Notes under the pieces: model-generated | The model's database searches: none | Told to the model about the DNA's origin: nothing | What the model saw: only the letters and a program-made list of their open reading frames with translations | DNA from: Corallium rubrum | Lineage: Eukaryota > Cnidaria > Anthozoa > Scleralcyonacea > Coralliidae | Reading direction: 5' to 3' | Assembly (NCBI GenBank): GCA_964035015.1 | Contig: OZ035997.1 | Location: 17,564,166 to 17,628,165 of the forward strand | DNA: 64,000 nucleotides | Shown here: positions 43,873 through 54,661 of the stretch, piece by piece | Numbering within the stretch: the first letter of the stretch is position 1 | Layout of the letters: each line of letters opens with the position of its first letter | Made by a program: the position numbers and the translations under genes

Positions 43873-46800
43873 TCATTGCAGGTCAGCGTGAAGCACTAAA
43901 GACCCATCGAAATTGACCGTGCCAAAGGTTCCACACGCCAGCCAGACCGTGTCAAAAGTGGAAGCTAGGCAATGGCGTTTCTGGATCTTAAGAAGGAACC
44001 TAAATGACGACTTAACTTTAGACAATGCCAGATCAAGGACTGGCCCCACTCCTTCAAACTTGAAGGCATTGCGGCATAACCAAACTCGGTGCCGGATGAT
44101 GCCCAATAGCGCCGAAAATCCGAGGGGTATTGAAGAGCCCTTACCATATCCCAACAGAATGGAACAGGGAGAAGGACGGGCAGCAGTTGCACTGAAACGT
44201 TGTAACTGGACGACAAACCAATCGATAAGCTGGGAGACAAACTGGCATTCAGTGAATAGATGGAGAAGGTCTTCCACAGCGCCACAGAAGCACCACGGAT
44301 CCACATTCATCCCGAACCGAATTAAACGATCCGTAGTCGGCAGAATAGCGTGCGCAATTAGCCATGAGGTATCTTGTACAGGGCGAACAAAGCGCCAAAG
44401 GCCCAGACAAGCCCACAGATATTTCCAGGAACGTACGAGGAGACCCCAAGAGCGATATTTCTCTACACATCGATGGGCCTGTTGCACTAGGTTGCCTAAA
44501 ATGACATAAGCAAGCTTTGCCGAAAGGTCCATGAGCAAGACCGGATCTTTGTTCCGTCGGGGAATGAGCCAGACGTCAAATGGTTTGCACCCTTTGATGA
44601 GAATCCAAGCTTCCAACACAGAGCGATAAAATACTGATAGTCGGCGAAGAGTGGCGGGAGGCACACTGCTCAATTCAAAAATTCGCTCTATTGGATTAGC
44701 TAAAAACACCTTCCGAAGGTGATTGCGGAAGAAAAAATGCCAATCTCGAGCTGTCTCGGAGAAAAACCGCTTAACCCACAGGACTCGTAGCGACGCGATT
44801 TTGCGGGCGACATCAACCACACCCAGACCACCCTGGTCGAGGGGCTGCGTGACAGATGAGCGCGCTAACCATTCACGTTTTTTCCCCCATACAAAAGGGA
44901 AAACTAACTTATTAATAGTCTGGACGACATGGTCTGGCATGGCACAAAAGGAAGCCAAATACCAGAATAGACTTAGCCCAAGAACGTTGACAATAGTAGC
45001 GCGACCGCGAAATGATAATGAGCGACCCTCCCAAGAAGTGAGTAGGGTCTCTAACTTTTTAACAATTACATCCCAGTCCTGTTTGCCGTCGTTACCTAAG
45101 CGACAGCCAAGCGCCTTAATATGACTTGCCGACCACTGCAGCCGAACAGGTAGGCTAGTACGAAATTTCCATGCTCCTAACAGGAGACCATGGCACTTAG
45201 TTAGATTAAGTCTAGCCCCAGACGCGCACTCATATTTACGGAACAACTCGAAGAGCGCTAAAATAGAGGCATCCGAAGTGACAAGAACAGACGTATCATC
45301 GGCATACTGGCACAATTTTGTGCGCCTACGACTTCCCGGGAGGGGAAAACCTACTATAGCCACGTCAGCACGAATAGCGCAGGCCAACGATTCAGCAACT
45401 AAAACATACAAAAGGGGAGATAGAGGACACCCTTGCCGAACGCCACGCGTTACAGGAAAGAATTGCGTCAAAAACCCGTTGACCTTTACGGCTGAGATGA
45501 CCTCAGTATACAAAAGCTTAATCCACTTTCGAAACGACGGGCCAAAACCCATTTTCAGTAGAACTGCTTGGAGGTACGACCATTCAACCCGGTCAAATGC
45601 TTTTTCCTGATCTGAAGACAGGATAGCAGCCTCTATATTCTGAGAGTTGGCATATTCGACTATGTCGAGGAGTAAACGGACGTTCTCACCTGTATAGCGA
45701 CCAGGGACACCACATGACTGCTCTGGGGAAACAACAGAGGCTATAACTGCTAGCAATCTATTGGCAAGAGCCTTGGCAGCAACCTTGTAATCAACGCACA
45801 ATAGTGTAATAGGGCGCCAGTTGGGGGTCTCCACCGGGTCACCCCTTTTAAAGAGTAGAGTAATAACACCGGACCTCTGGGACAATGACATTTTCCCCGA
45901 ATCGTAGCAGTTATTAATAACCTCGACGAGATCAGGCCCCAATAAGTTCCAGAACCTAATATAGAATTCTGCGGGGAACCCGTCAACGCCAGGAGACTTA
46001 TTGCTTTTCATCTGGCTCAATGCCCTACGACATTCAGATTCCGAGAGAAGACCCTCGCACGATTCTGCTTTCTCGGAAGACAAAGTGCGCTCAAGATGGT
46101 CTAAAAAGGAAGATTGTTCTTGCTCGTCCAGGCTTTCAGTGCTGAAGAGCTTATAGTAATAATCACGCCACACGCGCATTATATCAGGGGAAGACGACGC
46201 GATAGAGCCGTCTGGCCGCTTAATTTTCTTTATTAGTTTTTGCTGGCTAACGACTTTCTCCTGGCGCAAAAAATAGGCAGTCGAGGATTCACCTTCTTCC
46301 GCCCATCTAACTCGCGCGCGGATTTGAGCACCTTGAGCCTGCGTCTTCAGGACAGCGTCTAACTCCGATTTTGTATCATCTAGGAGGTGCTGCACGGGCT
46401 TGCCTTGATTTATACGGCGTTGTAAATGAAACATGGCAGCATTCAACGACTTTGTGCGGTCTCTCTGCAAGCGCGCTTTCTCACGAGAAAATTGCCGGGC
46501 GAGATTTTTAAGGCCCGCTTTGCCAGCATCCCACCATGCTGAAAGAGAAAAGAATTTAGTTCGCTCGCGACGCCAAGACTCCCAAAACTCTCTTATTTTG
46601 TCAGAAAACTGTTGATCCTTAAGAAGGGATACGTTAAACTTCCAAAGTGCGTTGCCTCGTTCGATATTGGACGGAATATTTATTTTTAAAAACACATACG
46701 AGTGGTCAGACCTAAAAAAAGGGAATATGTCAACAGTGGAAACAAAACCTAAAAGAGTAGATGGCATCCAGATCATATCTATCCTGGAGCCTTGAGAACC

Positions 46801-47412
46801 GTTAGGTCTCCTCCATGTAAATTCTGAGGAACCAGTATGTCTAGAACGCCAAACGTCGCAAAGATCGAAGGTTGACATTAATGTGTTCAGGGCCGAAGAC
46901 CAATTATAAGCCCAATACGAATTGGGATTACAGCCGAACCGATCAGTTGATGCATTGACCACCGTATTAAAATCCCCGCATAAAAACGAAGGGATAGCGG
47001 GATCCAATGCTTGGTAAAAGGATTCGAAAAAGGGTACCCCAGCCGCCTTTGTGTTTGGGCCGTACAAGCAAGCCACCTGAAAAAGGAAATCGTCAGATTT
47101 AAATTCTGTGACGATCAGACGACCCTGGTCATCTCTCCATGATTTAACTGCCTCTAGATTGGGACGAAACAGAATAGCAACCCCACAACTACGGGCCGAG
47201 CCTGGGGACGATGAACATTTATATTTATACTTATTATTGACATTAAGATTATTTGGGGAAAACCAATTTTGGAGCTCCTCCTCCGAGGAAGAATGAGTCT
47301 CCTGTAGGCAAACTATATCTGGACCGAAGCAATTCAGCCATTCAATTAATGTCTGCCGATTTCCCAAGGCCCGGAGTCCTTGCACATTAAGCGTCATTAT
47401 TGTTAACGCCAT
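43873..47412 (-). CDS. K4 ORF2: apurinic-type endonuclease and reverse transcriptase
   Basis: Open frame of 1179 codons from ATG at 47412 (MALTIMTLNVQGLRAL); the frame is open 13 codons further upstream. The endonuclease at about 1-235 has TLNVQG, CLQETHSSS, CGDFNTVV, GSRIDMIWMP and RSDHSYVF. The RT at about 450-760 has KSPGVDGFPAEFY, NWRPITLLC, DQEKAFDRVEW, VTRGVRQGCPLSP and QYADDTSVL (YADD near residue 700). The C-terminus has a CFCGAVEDLLHLFTEC zinc motif near 1060. The enzyme nicks target DNA and primes cDNA from it. The domain order and DQEKAFD motif place it in the L1/Tx1 group, to which the U2-specific Keno family belongs. All motifs seen are intact. Confidence 0.93.
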   Translation of the reverse strand: MALTIMTLNVQGLRALGNRQTLIEWLNCFGPDIVCLQETHSSSEEELQNWFSPNNLNVNNKYKYKCSSSPGSARSCGVAILFRPNLEAVKSWRDDQGRLIVTEFKSDDFLFQVACLYGPNTKAAGVPFFESFYQALDPAIPSFLCGDFNTVVNASTDRFGCNPNSYWAYNWSSALNTLMSTFDLCDVWRSRHTGSSEFTWRRPNGSQGSRIDMIWMPSTLLGFVSTVDIFPFFRSDHSYVFLKINIPSNIERGNALWKFNVSLLKDQQFSDKIREFWESWRRERTKFFSLSAWWDAGKAGLKNLARQFSREKARLQRDRTKSLNAAMFHLQRRINQGKPVQHLLDDTKSELDAVLKTQAQGAQIRARVRWAEEGESSTAYFLRQEKVVSQQKLIKKIKRPDGSIASSSPDIMRVWRDYYYKLFSTESLDEQEQSSFLDHLERTLSSEKAESCEGLLSESECRRALSQMKSNKSPGVDGFPAEFYIRFWNLLGPDLVEVINNCYDSGKMSLSQRSGVITLLFKRGDPVETPNWRPITLLCVDYKVAAKALANRLLAVIASVVSPEQSCGVPGRYTGENVRLLLDIVEYANSQNIEAAILSSDQEKAFDRVEWSYLQAVLLKMGFGPSFRKWIKLLYTEVISAVKVNGFLTQFFPVTRGVRQGCPLSPLLYVLVAESLACAIRADVAIVGFPLPGSRRRTKLCQYADDTSVLVTSDASILALFELFRKYECASGARLNLTKCHGLLLGAWKFRTSLPVRLQWSASHIKALGCRLGNDGKQDWDVIVKKLETLLTSWEGRSLSFRGRATIVNVLGLSLFWYLASFCAMPDHVVQTINKLVFPFVWGKKREWLARSSVTQPLDQGGLGVVDVARKIASLRVLWVKRFFSETARDWHFFFRNHLRKVFLANPIERIFELSSVPPATLRRLSVFYRSVLEAWILIKGCKPFDVWLIPRRNKDPVLLMDLSAKLAYVILGNLVQQAHRCVEKYRSWGLLVRSWKYLWACLGLWRFVRPVQDTSWLIAHAILPTTDRLIRFGMNVDPWCFCGAVEDLLHLFTECQFVSQLIDWFVVQLQRFSATAARPSPCSILLGYGKGSSIPLGFSALLGIIRHRVWLCRNAFKFEGVGPVLDLALSKVKSSFRFLLKIQKRHCLASTFDTVWLACGTFGTVNFDGSLVLHADLQ

Positions 47413-47422
47413 CAATGTAATT

Positions 47423-48886
47423 TTAAAAAGACGCGGAAGAACCAGCCTCATCGGCGGGTCTGGGTATAAGGCCCGTCTGTCCGGGGGGATCTACTCGGAG
47501 ATTGCCGGATTCTGTCAGTAAAGAGGCAGTTTCACATTCGTCTTCAAGTGCTGCAAATGAGTTGAGGCCAGCCACTTCGGCAGCAGACGAGTCACTATCG
47601 GTGTCTGCAGGGGACCCCCGAATGCGGGACCGCGAACGACTAACTCTGTTGGTTACCAAAGCCGGCGATTGGTGCCCGGTACCAGCCAAAGAAGGGCGTG
47701 TCCGAACGCGAGAAGGCGGTTGATCAGAATTTGCTGAGTTGGCCGTGGTTTTCTTACTCTTGGACCGGCTCTGCCTATCCTTAACTTCGCGCCAAGGGTT
47801 CTCTTTTTCACGAGGTCTTTTAAAGACGTCCTTATCCGCCCCACCCTCAGTACCCTGAGGTACTAATTCAGATGAATTAGTCGCAACTGATTGAACGTTC
47901 CCCGTAGGGGGACCCAGACTGGTTGAAGGAAAGGCTGGATTTATTTCACTTCCCTGCTGATTGTCCACCAGAATCAAGGGAGGAGGGATTTGCTCAACGG
48001 CAAATGGAGCATTCACACTCGACGCGCCCTCTACTGGCGCCACTTCCCCAACCAATTGGCCAGGGTGAGGGGGATCAGTGGTATTGCCCACGGTGTGAGG
48101 CGTGTCTGCATGCGAGTGGTCACCCGCAGTAGATTCAGGGCCATTATTCGAGGGGTCATCCACGGGGTCGGTAAGGTTTCCCGTTGTGTGTGGAGGAACA
48201 TTATCCTCAGGGTTTCCCTCGGTATGTGGAGGGTCTTCATTCATGGGGGTCCCTCCAGTATGCGAAGGGTCTACCCCAGGGGGACTAGTGGCATTAGAGG
48301 GACCTGCCCCAGGATCCTCAGCCGTGCCGTTACCAGCAGGCTGCCGACGGTTAGGGCACTGGTTAATTGAATGACCAGTCAAACCACACCGAAAACAAGT
48401 ACGGGGTTGACCGCTATAGAAAATGAGCGCCCAGTGACCCGCAATTCGCAATTGAGAAGGGATCTCCTTGGCGAGTTTCATTAGTAGGGAGCGAGTGCCG
48501 GTATACACTTCCCTATACTTCTCCATCTTACTACCCTGAACCGAACCGTAGGGAGCAAGGGCACGAACTATGGCATCCATAGGGATGCCGTATGGTAGCC
48601 GAACTACCGATACCCATTTCTTAGAAGAAAGAGGGGTGAGCTCCACCGGGTGACCCCGGAATTTCAACCCCTCAAACAGAGCGTTCTGCATCATTACAGA
48701 CGACACAAAACAAACACGAATTTTATTCGCAGCAATCATTTGCACACATTCGAATACCTGGCCCATATGAGTAACTTGGGCCGCAAAATCATCCATAACA
48801 CTGTTTCCAGTGACCCGGGGGCCAGACACAAGAGCCAGGTCCGGAAGAATAGCAATGGCCGTCCGGTTAGAATGAGGGATGGCCAT
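47423..48886 (-). CDS. K4 ORF1: RRM-like/zinc-knuckle RNA-binding protein
   Basis: 487 codons from MAIPHSNRTAIAILPDLAL. The frame extends upstream to 49081, but this ATG matches the conserved start in K3 and K5. Residues about 85-150 form an RRM-like fold region (WVSVVRLPYGIPMDAIVRAL, GTRSLLMKLAKEIPSQLRI), followed by a CCHC knuckle (CFRCGLTGHSINQC) near 165. The rest is P/T/N-rich with repeated HTGG/HTEGN units, a basic RSKSKK patch and an acidic tail (LLTESGNLR, conserved in K5). The product would coat element RNA. Its stop lies 10 nt before the ORF2 ATG. Confidence 0.9.
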   Translation of the reverse strand: MAIPHSNRTAIAILPDLALVSGPRVTGNSVMDDFAAQVTHMGQVFECVQMIAANKIRVCFVSSVMMQNALFEGLKFRGHPVELTPLSSKKWVSVVRLPYGIPMDAIVRALAPYGSVQGSKMEKYREVYTGTRSLLMKLAKEIPSQLRIAGHWALIFYSGQPRTCFRCGLTGHSINQCPNRRQPAGNGTAEDPGAGPSNATSPPGVDPSHTGGTPMNEDPPHTEGNPEDNVPPHTTGNLTDPVDDPSNNGPESTAGDHSHADTPHTVGNTTDPPHPGQLVGEVAPVEGASSVNAPFAVEQIPPPLILVDNQQGSEINPAFPSTSLGPPTGNVQSVATNSSELVPQGTEGGADKDVFKRPREKENPWREVKDRQSRSKSKKTTANSANSDQPPSRVRTRPSLAGTGHQSPALVTNRVSRSRSRIRGSPADTDSDSSAAEVAGLNSFAALEDECETASLLTESGNLRVDPPGQTGLIPRPADEAGSSASF

Positions 48887-49456
48887 CATACACACAAATA
48901 TTAATGAAATACAACTTCTATGTAGCGATAGAAGAACACACTCGTAGTGTAAAACCACTACGCAACTAGAAAAAGAAAATAGCTTAGCTGCCAATGAACA
49001 AGAGCCACGTCTCGCCACGGACAGCACCAAACAGGGTACTAGGAAAGGCCCAATGGGGCTACGAACGAGGGCCAAGACCAAACAAAGCCAAGACCACGAA
49101 CAGACACCAACGGAACGACTACCCCGCCACGGAAGTGGGGGGTACCACGAGCCAAACTACACCAAGGCCAAGAACTGCGCAGACTTTAGAATGGCACCGA
49201 ACAGGGCACCAGAACGACCAAAGCCCCAAGGCCAAGGAGACACCAAGCAGGGTGCCAGACAAGAGCCAACCACCAGGCGAGGAGAGCACCAAGGTTCTAA
49301 CAAGAACCACCACAAAGCACAGTCGTGTGCTTCCAAACAGGCAGGCGTTGAGTACACTCGAAGAAGAGTAGCAGTGTTACCAAGAGTAGCACTCTTGGAG
49401 CATGGATCCACCACAGTCTCTTGTAAACTCGTAGAAGAACGAACTTCGATCGCTTA

Positions 49457-49477
49457 ACCGATAGGCCGAGAAGCGAT
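49457..49477 (-). pseudogene. U2: U2 5' fragment (locus 5)
   Basis: The U2 5' end up to CCTATCGG. The expected CT before the junction is changed to T, so one base appears altered or lost on K4 insertion. Confidence 0.88.
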
Positions 49478-49525
49478 AACGAGCAATAAAAAAGTTATGT
49501 TTTGCCCGGGAAGAAGCTGAAGCAA

Positions 49526-49535
49526 CGATGTGGTT
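49526..49535 (-). promoter_or_regulatory. Candidate PSE of U2 (unit E)
   Basis: CGATGTGGTT on the plus strand, 49-58 bp upstream of the U2 start. Confidence 0.6.
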
Positions 49536-49591
49536 CGGCCCAGGTCAGCCCACGCGCTCGAAGCGTCTGAAAGAAAAAAAAAGAAAAAGGT

Positions 49592-49613
49592 GTCTACGAC
49601 ACGGGGTATTCCC

Positions 49614-49648
<35 letters not shown>

Positions 49649-49709
49649 CCGGGCTTAACTTCGGTGATCAGACGAGAACCGGTGCTTTCCCGGTGGTATG
49701 GTCGTAGAC
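49592..49709 (-). rRNA. 5S rRNA: 5S rRNA (unit E)
   Basis: 118 nt, identical by eye to unit C. A minus-strand T-run follows. Confidence 0.97.
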
Positions 49710-49731
49710 ATTGGAGGAGGTGAAAATACCG

Positions 49732-49739
49732 CTTTTATA
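49732..49739 (-). promoter_or_regulatory. 5S upstream TATA box (unit E)
   Basis: TATAAAAG, 23-30 bp upstream of the 5S start. Confidence 0.65.
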
Positions 49740-49859
49740 GCGGTCGCTTGGCGTTGTGGCACGAGAGGTCGACGAGGAACACAAGAACGGTGAAATCGAA
49801 TGTTCCACGAAGCCAGTGTGCTCGCGTTGGATGAGTTTGCTTTTGATTGGTTTGTTGTA

Positions 49860-49902
49860 AGGGGACGAGCGCGAACGCAGGTCCCCACTACCAGAAATTA
49901 TA

Positions 49903-49934
<32 letters not shown>

Positions 49935-50023
49935 GGAGTCAACCCAGTCGAAGTGCAATGAGAGGGCCTCATCCTGAGAGGACTTCCTTGTTGATCAAAG
50001 TACCTCTCGCGTCAGGTAAGTAT
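49860..50023 (-). ncRNA. U1: U1 snRNA (unit E)
   Basis: 164 nt, intact, with ATACTTACCTG, ATTGCAC and AATTTCTGG. Confidence 0.94.
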
Positions 50024-50072
50024 GCATGTGTTTGTCGCAGAAAGCCTATGACCGGGTACTACGAGTCAGCGG

Positions 50073-50081
50073 CATGTGGTT
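50073..50081 (-). promoter_or_regulatory. Candidate PSE of U1 (unit E)
   Basis: CATGTGGTT on the plus strand, 50-58 bp upstream of the U1 start. Confidence 0.6.
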
Positions 50082-50338
50082 AATAGGGTAATTTGTCGGC
50101 AACTGAATTCCGACAGCCAGCATGCCGATTAAGTTAAAATGAGGAAAGAAACGTGCTTACCTACCCCTCTCGGTCTTTCACGACGGTGTTGTCTTGCGGC
50201 GTCGAACTCGATGGGTTTCTGTTGATATCTGTAAAATATAAAGAATTGATGTGCGAAATTAGTGGAAGGAAGCCGTGTATGTACTTGTGTTGTTGATGAG
50301 TTTTTGCTTTATTTTCGATGGTGATGTTCTTCCCCGAA

Positions 50339-50508
50339 GGGAAGAGGGCCGTACTCGGAGGTAGTGCGATACCGAGACAACCCGTGGCCAGGGCGAAGCA
50401 AGCTTCAATCCCATGGCCGAAGCCCAAAAATCAGTTTAATATATGAGCCAGGCGTTGCCTGGCATATCAGATATTAAGCTGATAAGAACAGATACTACAC
50501 TTGATCTT
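50339..50508 (-). pseudogene. U2: U2 fragment nt 23-192 (locus 6)
   Basis: Complete from nt 23. It is separated from its 5' fragment (56586-56607) by K5. Confidence 0.95.
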
Positions 50509-51125
50509 GTTTTGGGTTAACTCTCCCGATTAACTAACGGACTCGACGGTGCAAATGAGCCCCGAAATCGCGTGAATGAGAGTTTTCCTGCGGAGGTGGC
50601 TACGAGCCACATCGATGTCACATGAAGGTTACGAACCTTCCTCCACGCCTGAATAGACACATGGTGGTGCAAAGGGTCCAATGGGTGGCCTTATGAGACA
50701 AAATTAAAGAACGAACGAAAAAAAGCGTTGCGATATGACGAGCCCGCAGGCCGTGAGAAGACTCACTTCAGAACCTCACCGGGTGTTTGCCCAAATCGGA
50801 GGTGGACCTCCGGCTTAACGTCCTTATCCGAGAAGACGACGCCAAGCCCGAAGACTTGGCGATTTTCAATAAAAATATTAAAAAGGAGATCCCCATGCGG
50901 CCCCCTGCAAGCAGGTTCCGCCGGCGCTATCCCCTACACACAGCCAAATTAAAACAATAAGCTCAAAGGACCCAAATCGGAGTATGGGCCACGACTTTGA
51001 CCCGTCTCAACTGATACCAAGCGGCACCAGGAGGCGCCTACGAAGTCGGTCTTTCCTGGGGCCAATGTCTAGAAAAGAAGCAAGGAACGGGTGACGCGTT
51101 AAAAACGGTAAAAATGCCCTAGTGG

Positions 51126-54100
51126 CTATTGTAAATCAGGATGGAACACGAGTGAGCCATCCAGTTGCACTGAACCAAAAATGCCGGAGGCAAGCCAGAC
51201 ACTATCAAAAATTGTAGCTCTGCTATGGCGCTGCTGCATGGGAAGCAAAAACCGGAAGGAGGACTTGATGGCACAAATAGCATCCTCAGAACAGGGAACC
51301 AAACCATCGAACCGGAACTGGTTTCTTGTCAACCAAATACGGTGACGCACGATGCGCAGAAGAGCAGAAAACCCAAGTGGAATGTTCGAACCACAGCCAT
51401 AACCGACCAAGATGTCGCACGGCGATGGGCGAACAGAGACTGGATCGAAACGACGAAGGGGACAAAGGAACCAATCGATGACAGCCATCGCAAAAGCACA
51501 CTCAGTGAAAAGGTGGATGAAGTCCTCGGCGGCGCCACAAAAACAGAGAGGACTGACATTCATGCCGAAACGAATTAGCCTATCCGCAGTGGGCAAGATA
51601 CCGTGAGCTACCTTCCAAGAGGTATCCTGAACCGGACGTAGAAAGCGCCATAACCCCAAACAGGCCCAAACGTACTTCCAGTTGACATTGAAGCCCCACT
51701 CGCGGTATTTCAGCACACAGCGGTGCTGAGTTTGAGCGGAGTTGCCTAAAATAAAATAGGCGACACGGGCACTGAGATCGCCAAGAGGAACAGGGTCCCT
51801 GGGCTGGCAAGGAACCATCCATTGACCAAAGGCTCGGCAACCCCCCATGGAAAACCAAGCCCTCAGAACAGAGCAGTAAAAGGCAGGCAGGTGACGCAAA
51901 GTGGCTGGACTGACAGTCTTCAAATCAAAGACGCGCTCAACCGGATTGGCCAGAAAAACACGGCGGAGGTAGTGGGCAAAGAAACTTTTCCAACCCCGCT
52001 CTTCGCCGCATAGAAAACGCTTAACCCACTGGAATGGAGCGATCTGAGCTTACGGGAAACGTCAACAACCCCAAGCCCCCCACGAGTGACTGGCTGGGTA
52101 ACAGAGGTACAAGCCAGCCCTTCGCGCTTTTTGGCCCAAACAAAAGGGGAAATGACCTTGTTAATGTCGGAAACAATCGCTTCAGGCATCACCCTCATGG
52201 AACCTAAGTACCAGAAGGCACTCAAGCCCAACGAGTTAGTAATCAAGGCCCTACCTTGGAAGGATAAAGTGCGATGCGACCAGGACGCTAAGACCATTTC
52301 TAGCTTTTTGACTAGGGGATCCCAGTCTTCTTTCTCATCATTGGCTAAACGGCTGCCCAGAGCAGTGATATGCGATGCAGACCAACGAAGCTGCACAGGG
52401 AAGGTTGATCGGCTCTTCCATGGGCCCAAAAGAAGACCATAGCACTTCCCAAGATTGAGCTTCGCCCCAGAAGCAAGTTCGTAGCGACCGAATAGGCGAA
52501 ATAAAGCTAGAATGGACGCATCGGAGGCGACCAGCGTAGAAGTATCATTTGCATACTGTGCGAGCTTAGCATGACGGCGACCGCCAGGAAGCGGAAACTC
52601 ATCAATGGAGGCGTCAGCGCGAATGGCACAGGCCAAGGACTCGGCCACTAGCACGTAGAGCAATGGCGAAAGGGGGCATCCCTGACGAACCCCACGAGTG
52701 ACTGGAAATGACTCAGAAATGAAACCATTAACCATGACGGCAGAAAACACACCAGAATACAGGAGCCGAATCCATTGGAAAAACGACGGGCCAAAGCCCA
52801 TTTTAACAAGGACCAACCCCATGTATGACCAATCCACCCTATCAAAGGCTTTTTCTTGGTCTAGAGAGAGGATAGCCGCCGGGAAATTTTCGAGGTTCGC
52901 GTAATGGACCACATCATGAAGAAGGCGGACGTTCTCGCCCATAAACCGCCCCGGAACACCACAAGACTGGTCGGGAGAGACAACAGAAGCAATAACCCTA
53001 AGAAGCCGGTTAGCAAGCGCTTTAGCCATAATTTTATAATCAGCGCAAAGGAGCGTGATCGGACGCCAATTGGTGGTCTCCAGGGGGTCCCCCCTTTTGA
53101 ACAAAAGCGTGATAACACCCGAACGCTGAGACAAGGACAGCTTGCCATCCTGATAACAAGCATTAAAAACTGAAACGAGGTCTTCTCCCAACAGACCCCA
53201 AAAACGAACGTAAAACTCAGCAGGAAGACCATCAAGCCCAGGGGCCTTTTTAGTGGCCATCTGCTTTAACGCATTATGGCATTCCTCGACAGACAGGTCC
53301 CCCTCGCAGAGATCAGCATCCGATGGAGACAGGCGACGCTCTAGCTTATCGAGGAACTCCGGTTGCAACGATGCATCCAAGGCCTCCGATGAAAACAAAG
53401 AGAAGTAATAGTCCCTCCAGACACGTAAAATGCCGAGAGTGCTCGAAGCTTTACTGCCATCTGGACGCTTGATCTCACTGATCAAGCGCCTCTGACCCTG
53501 AACTTTTTCCTGGCGCAAGAAATAGGCGGTAGAAGATTCACCCTCCTCTGCCCAACGAATTCTGGTGCGCACTTGGGCCCCCTTTGCCTCAACGCGAAGC
53601 GCAGCCTCCAGGTCATCCTTGGCGTCAGCCATCTCAAGCGAAACTTGGTCGCCATTATTCATGCGTCGCTGCAGGTGACAAAGGACAGCATTAAGCGACT
53701 TGATCTTGTGCCGAGCGGAGCTAGATTTCTTACGGGAAAAGTCACGAATAATGCGTTTTAGACGCACCTTTCCAGCATCCCACCAAGAAGAGAGATGGTA
53801 AAACCGACCTTTTTCTTTTTGCCAGGCCGACCAAAACTCTTTAATTGAAGTACAAAATGACGCATCTTGCAAATGAGCGCAATTGAACTTCCACATCCCA
53901 CGCCCCCGCTCAACCTGCGAAGGGAGGTTAATTTCGAGGTACAAACAGGAATGGTCAGAACGAAAAAAAGGGGAGATTTCAACTGACCGAACTGAACCGA
54001 CAAGTCGCTGGGGCATCCAAATCATATCGATTCGGGAACCCTGAGCTCCATTGGGCCGACGCCAAGTAAATTCAGACAACGAAGGATGTTTAATGCGCCA

Positions 54101-54661
54101 AACATCACACAAGTCATTGGACGACATTAAGTCAGCCAGGGCGGGAGACCAATTGTATGCCCAAGGTGATGAGGGGTTGCAACCAAACCTATCCACAAGG
54201 GGGTCAACTACCGTATTAAAATCCCCACATAGAAAAGCAGGGATATCTGAGTCAAGAACCTGATAAAAGGATTCAAAAAAGGTCGTGCCGTCCTTTTTGT
54301 TATTGGGCGCATATAAACACGCGACTTGAAAATTAAAATTATCATGACTAAACTCCGCTACCACTAACCGGCCGTGGTCATCTTTCCAGCTCCCCTGTAC
54401 CTTAAAGCGCGGAAGGTACAAAATTGCAACACCGCAGCTCCTGGCCGCGCCGGGCGACGACAAGCACTGATAATTATATACATTATTAATGTTAACATTA
54501 TTTTTGTTAAACCAGGAAGAGAACTCAGACTCTGAAGTGGAATGAGTCTCCTCTAAGCAAACGATATCGGGTTTAAAACAGTTAAGCCAAGACATCAATG
54601 TTTGGCGATGTTCCAAGGCACGAAGGCCCTGGACATTCAGGGTGACTACAGAAGTAGCCAT
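51126..54661 (-). pseudogene. K5 ORF2: endonuclease-reverse transcriptase, frameshift and YADD to YAND
   Basis: The frame 54661-51920 covers the endonuclease (TLNVQGLRAL, CLEETHSTS, CGDFNTVVDP, RSDHSCLY) and the RT (KAPGLDGLPAEFY, DQEKAFDRVDW, VRQGCPLSPLL). The active-site box reads QYANDTSTL (52544-52555), with Asn for the first catalytic Asp. A shift near 52035 moves the frame to one continuing through 51923-51126 (SPATLRHLPAF, zinc motif CFCGAAEDFIHLFTEC, end SLVFHPDLQ). Both lesions would abolish RT function. Confidence 0.88.

Larger units (their letters stand above)
43293..49456 (-). mobile_element. K4, full-length Keno-like LINE with both ORFs intact
   Basis: 6164 bp between U2 nt about 20-22 (right; two bases of U2 altered or lost) and nt 23 (left). 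The 3' UTR (43293-43872) has the conserved K block at about 43520-43590. ORF2 and ORF1 are unbroken and separated by 10 nt. The 5' UTR (48887-49456) carries three or more GG(T/C)ACC-flanked repeats and the CATGGATCCACCACAGTCTC block. It is the best candidate for an active copy of the family. Confidence 0.92.
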
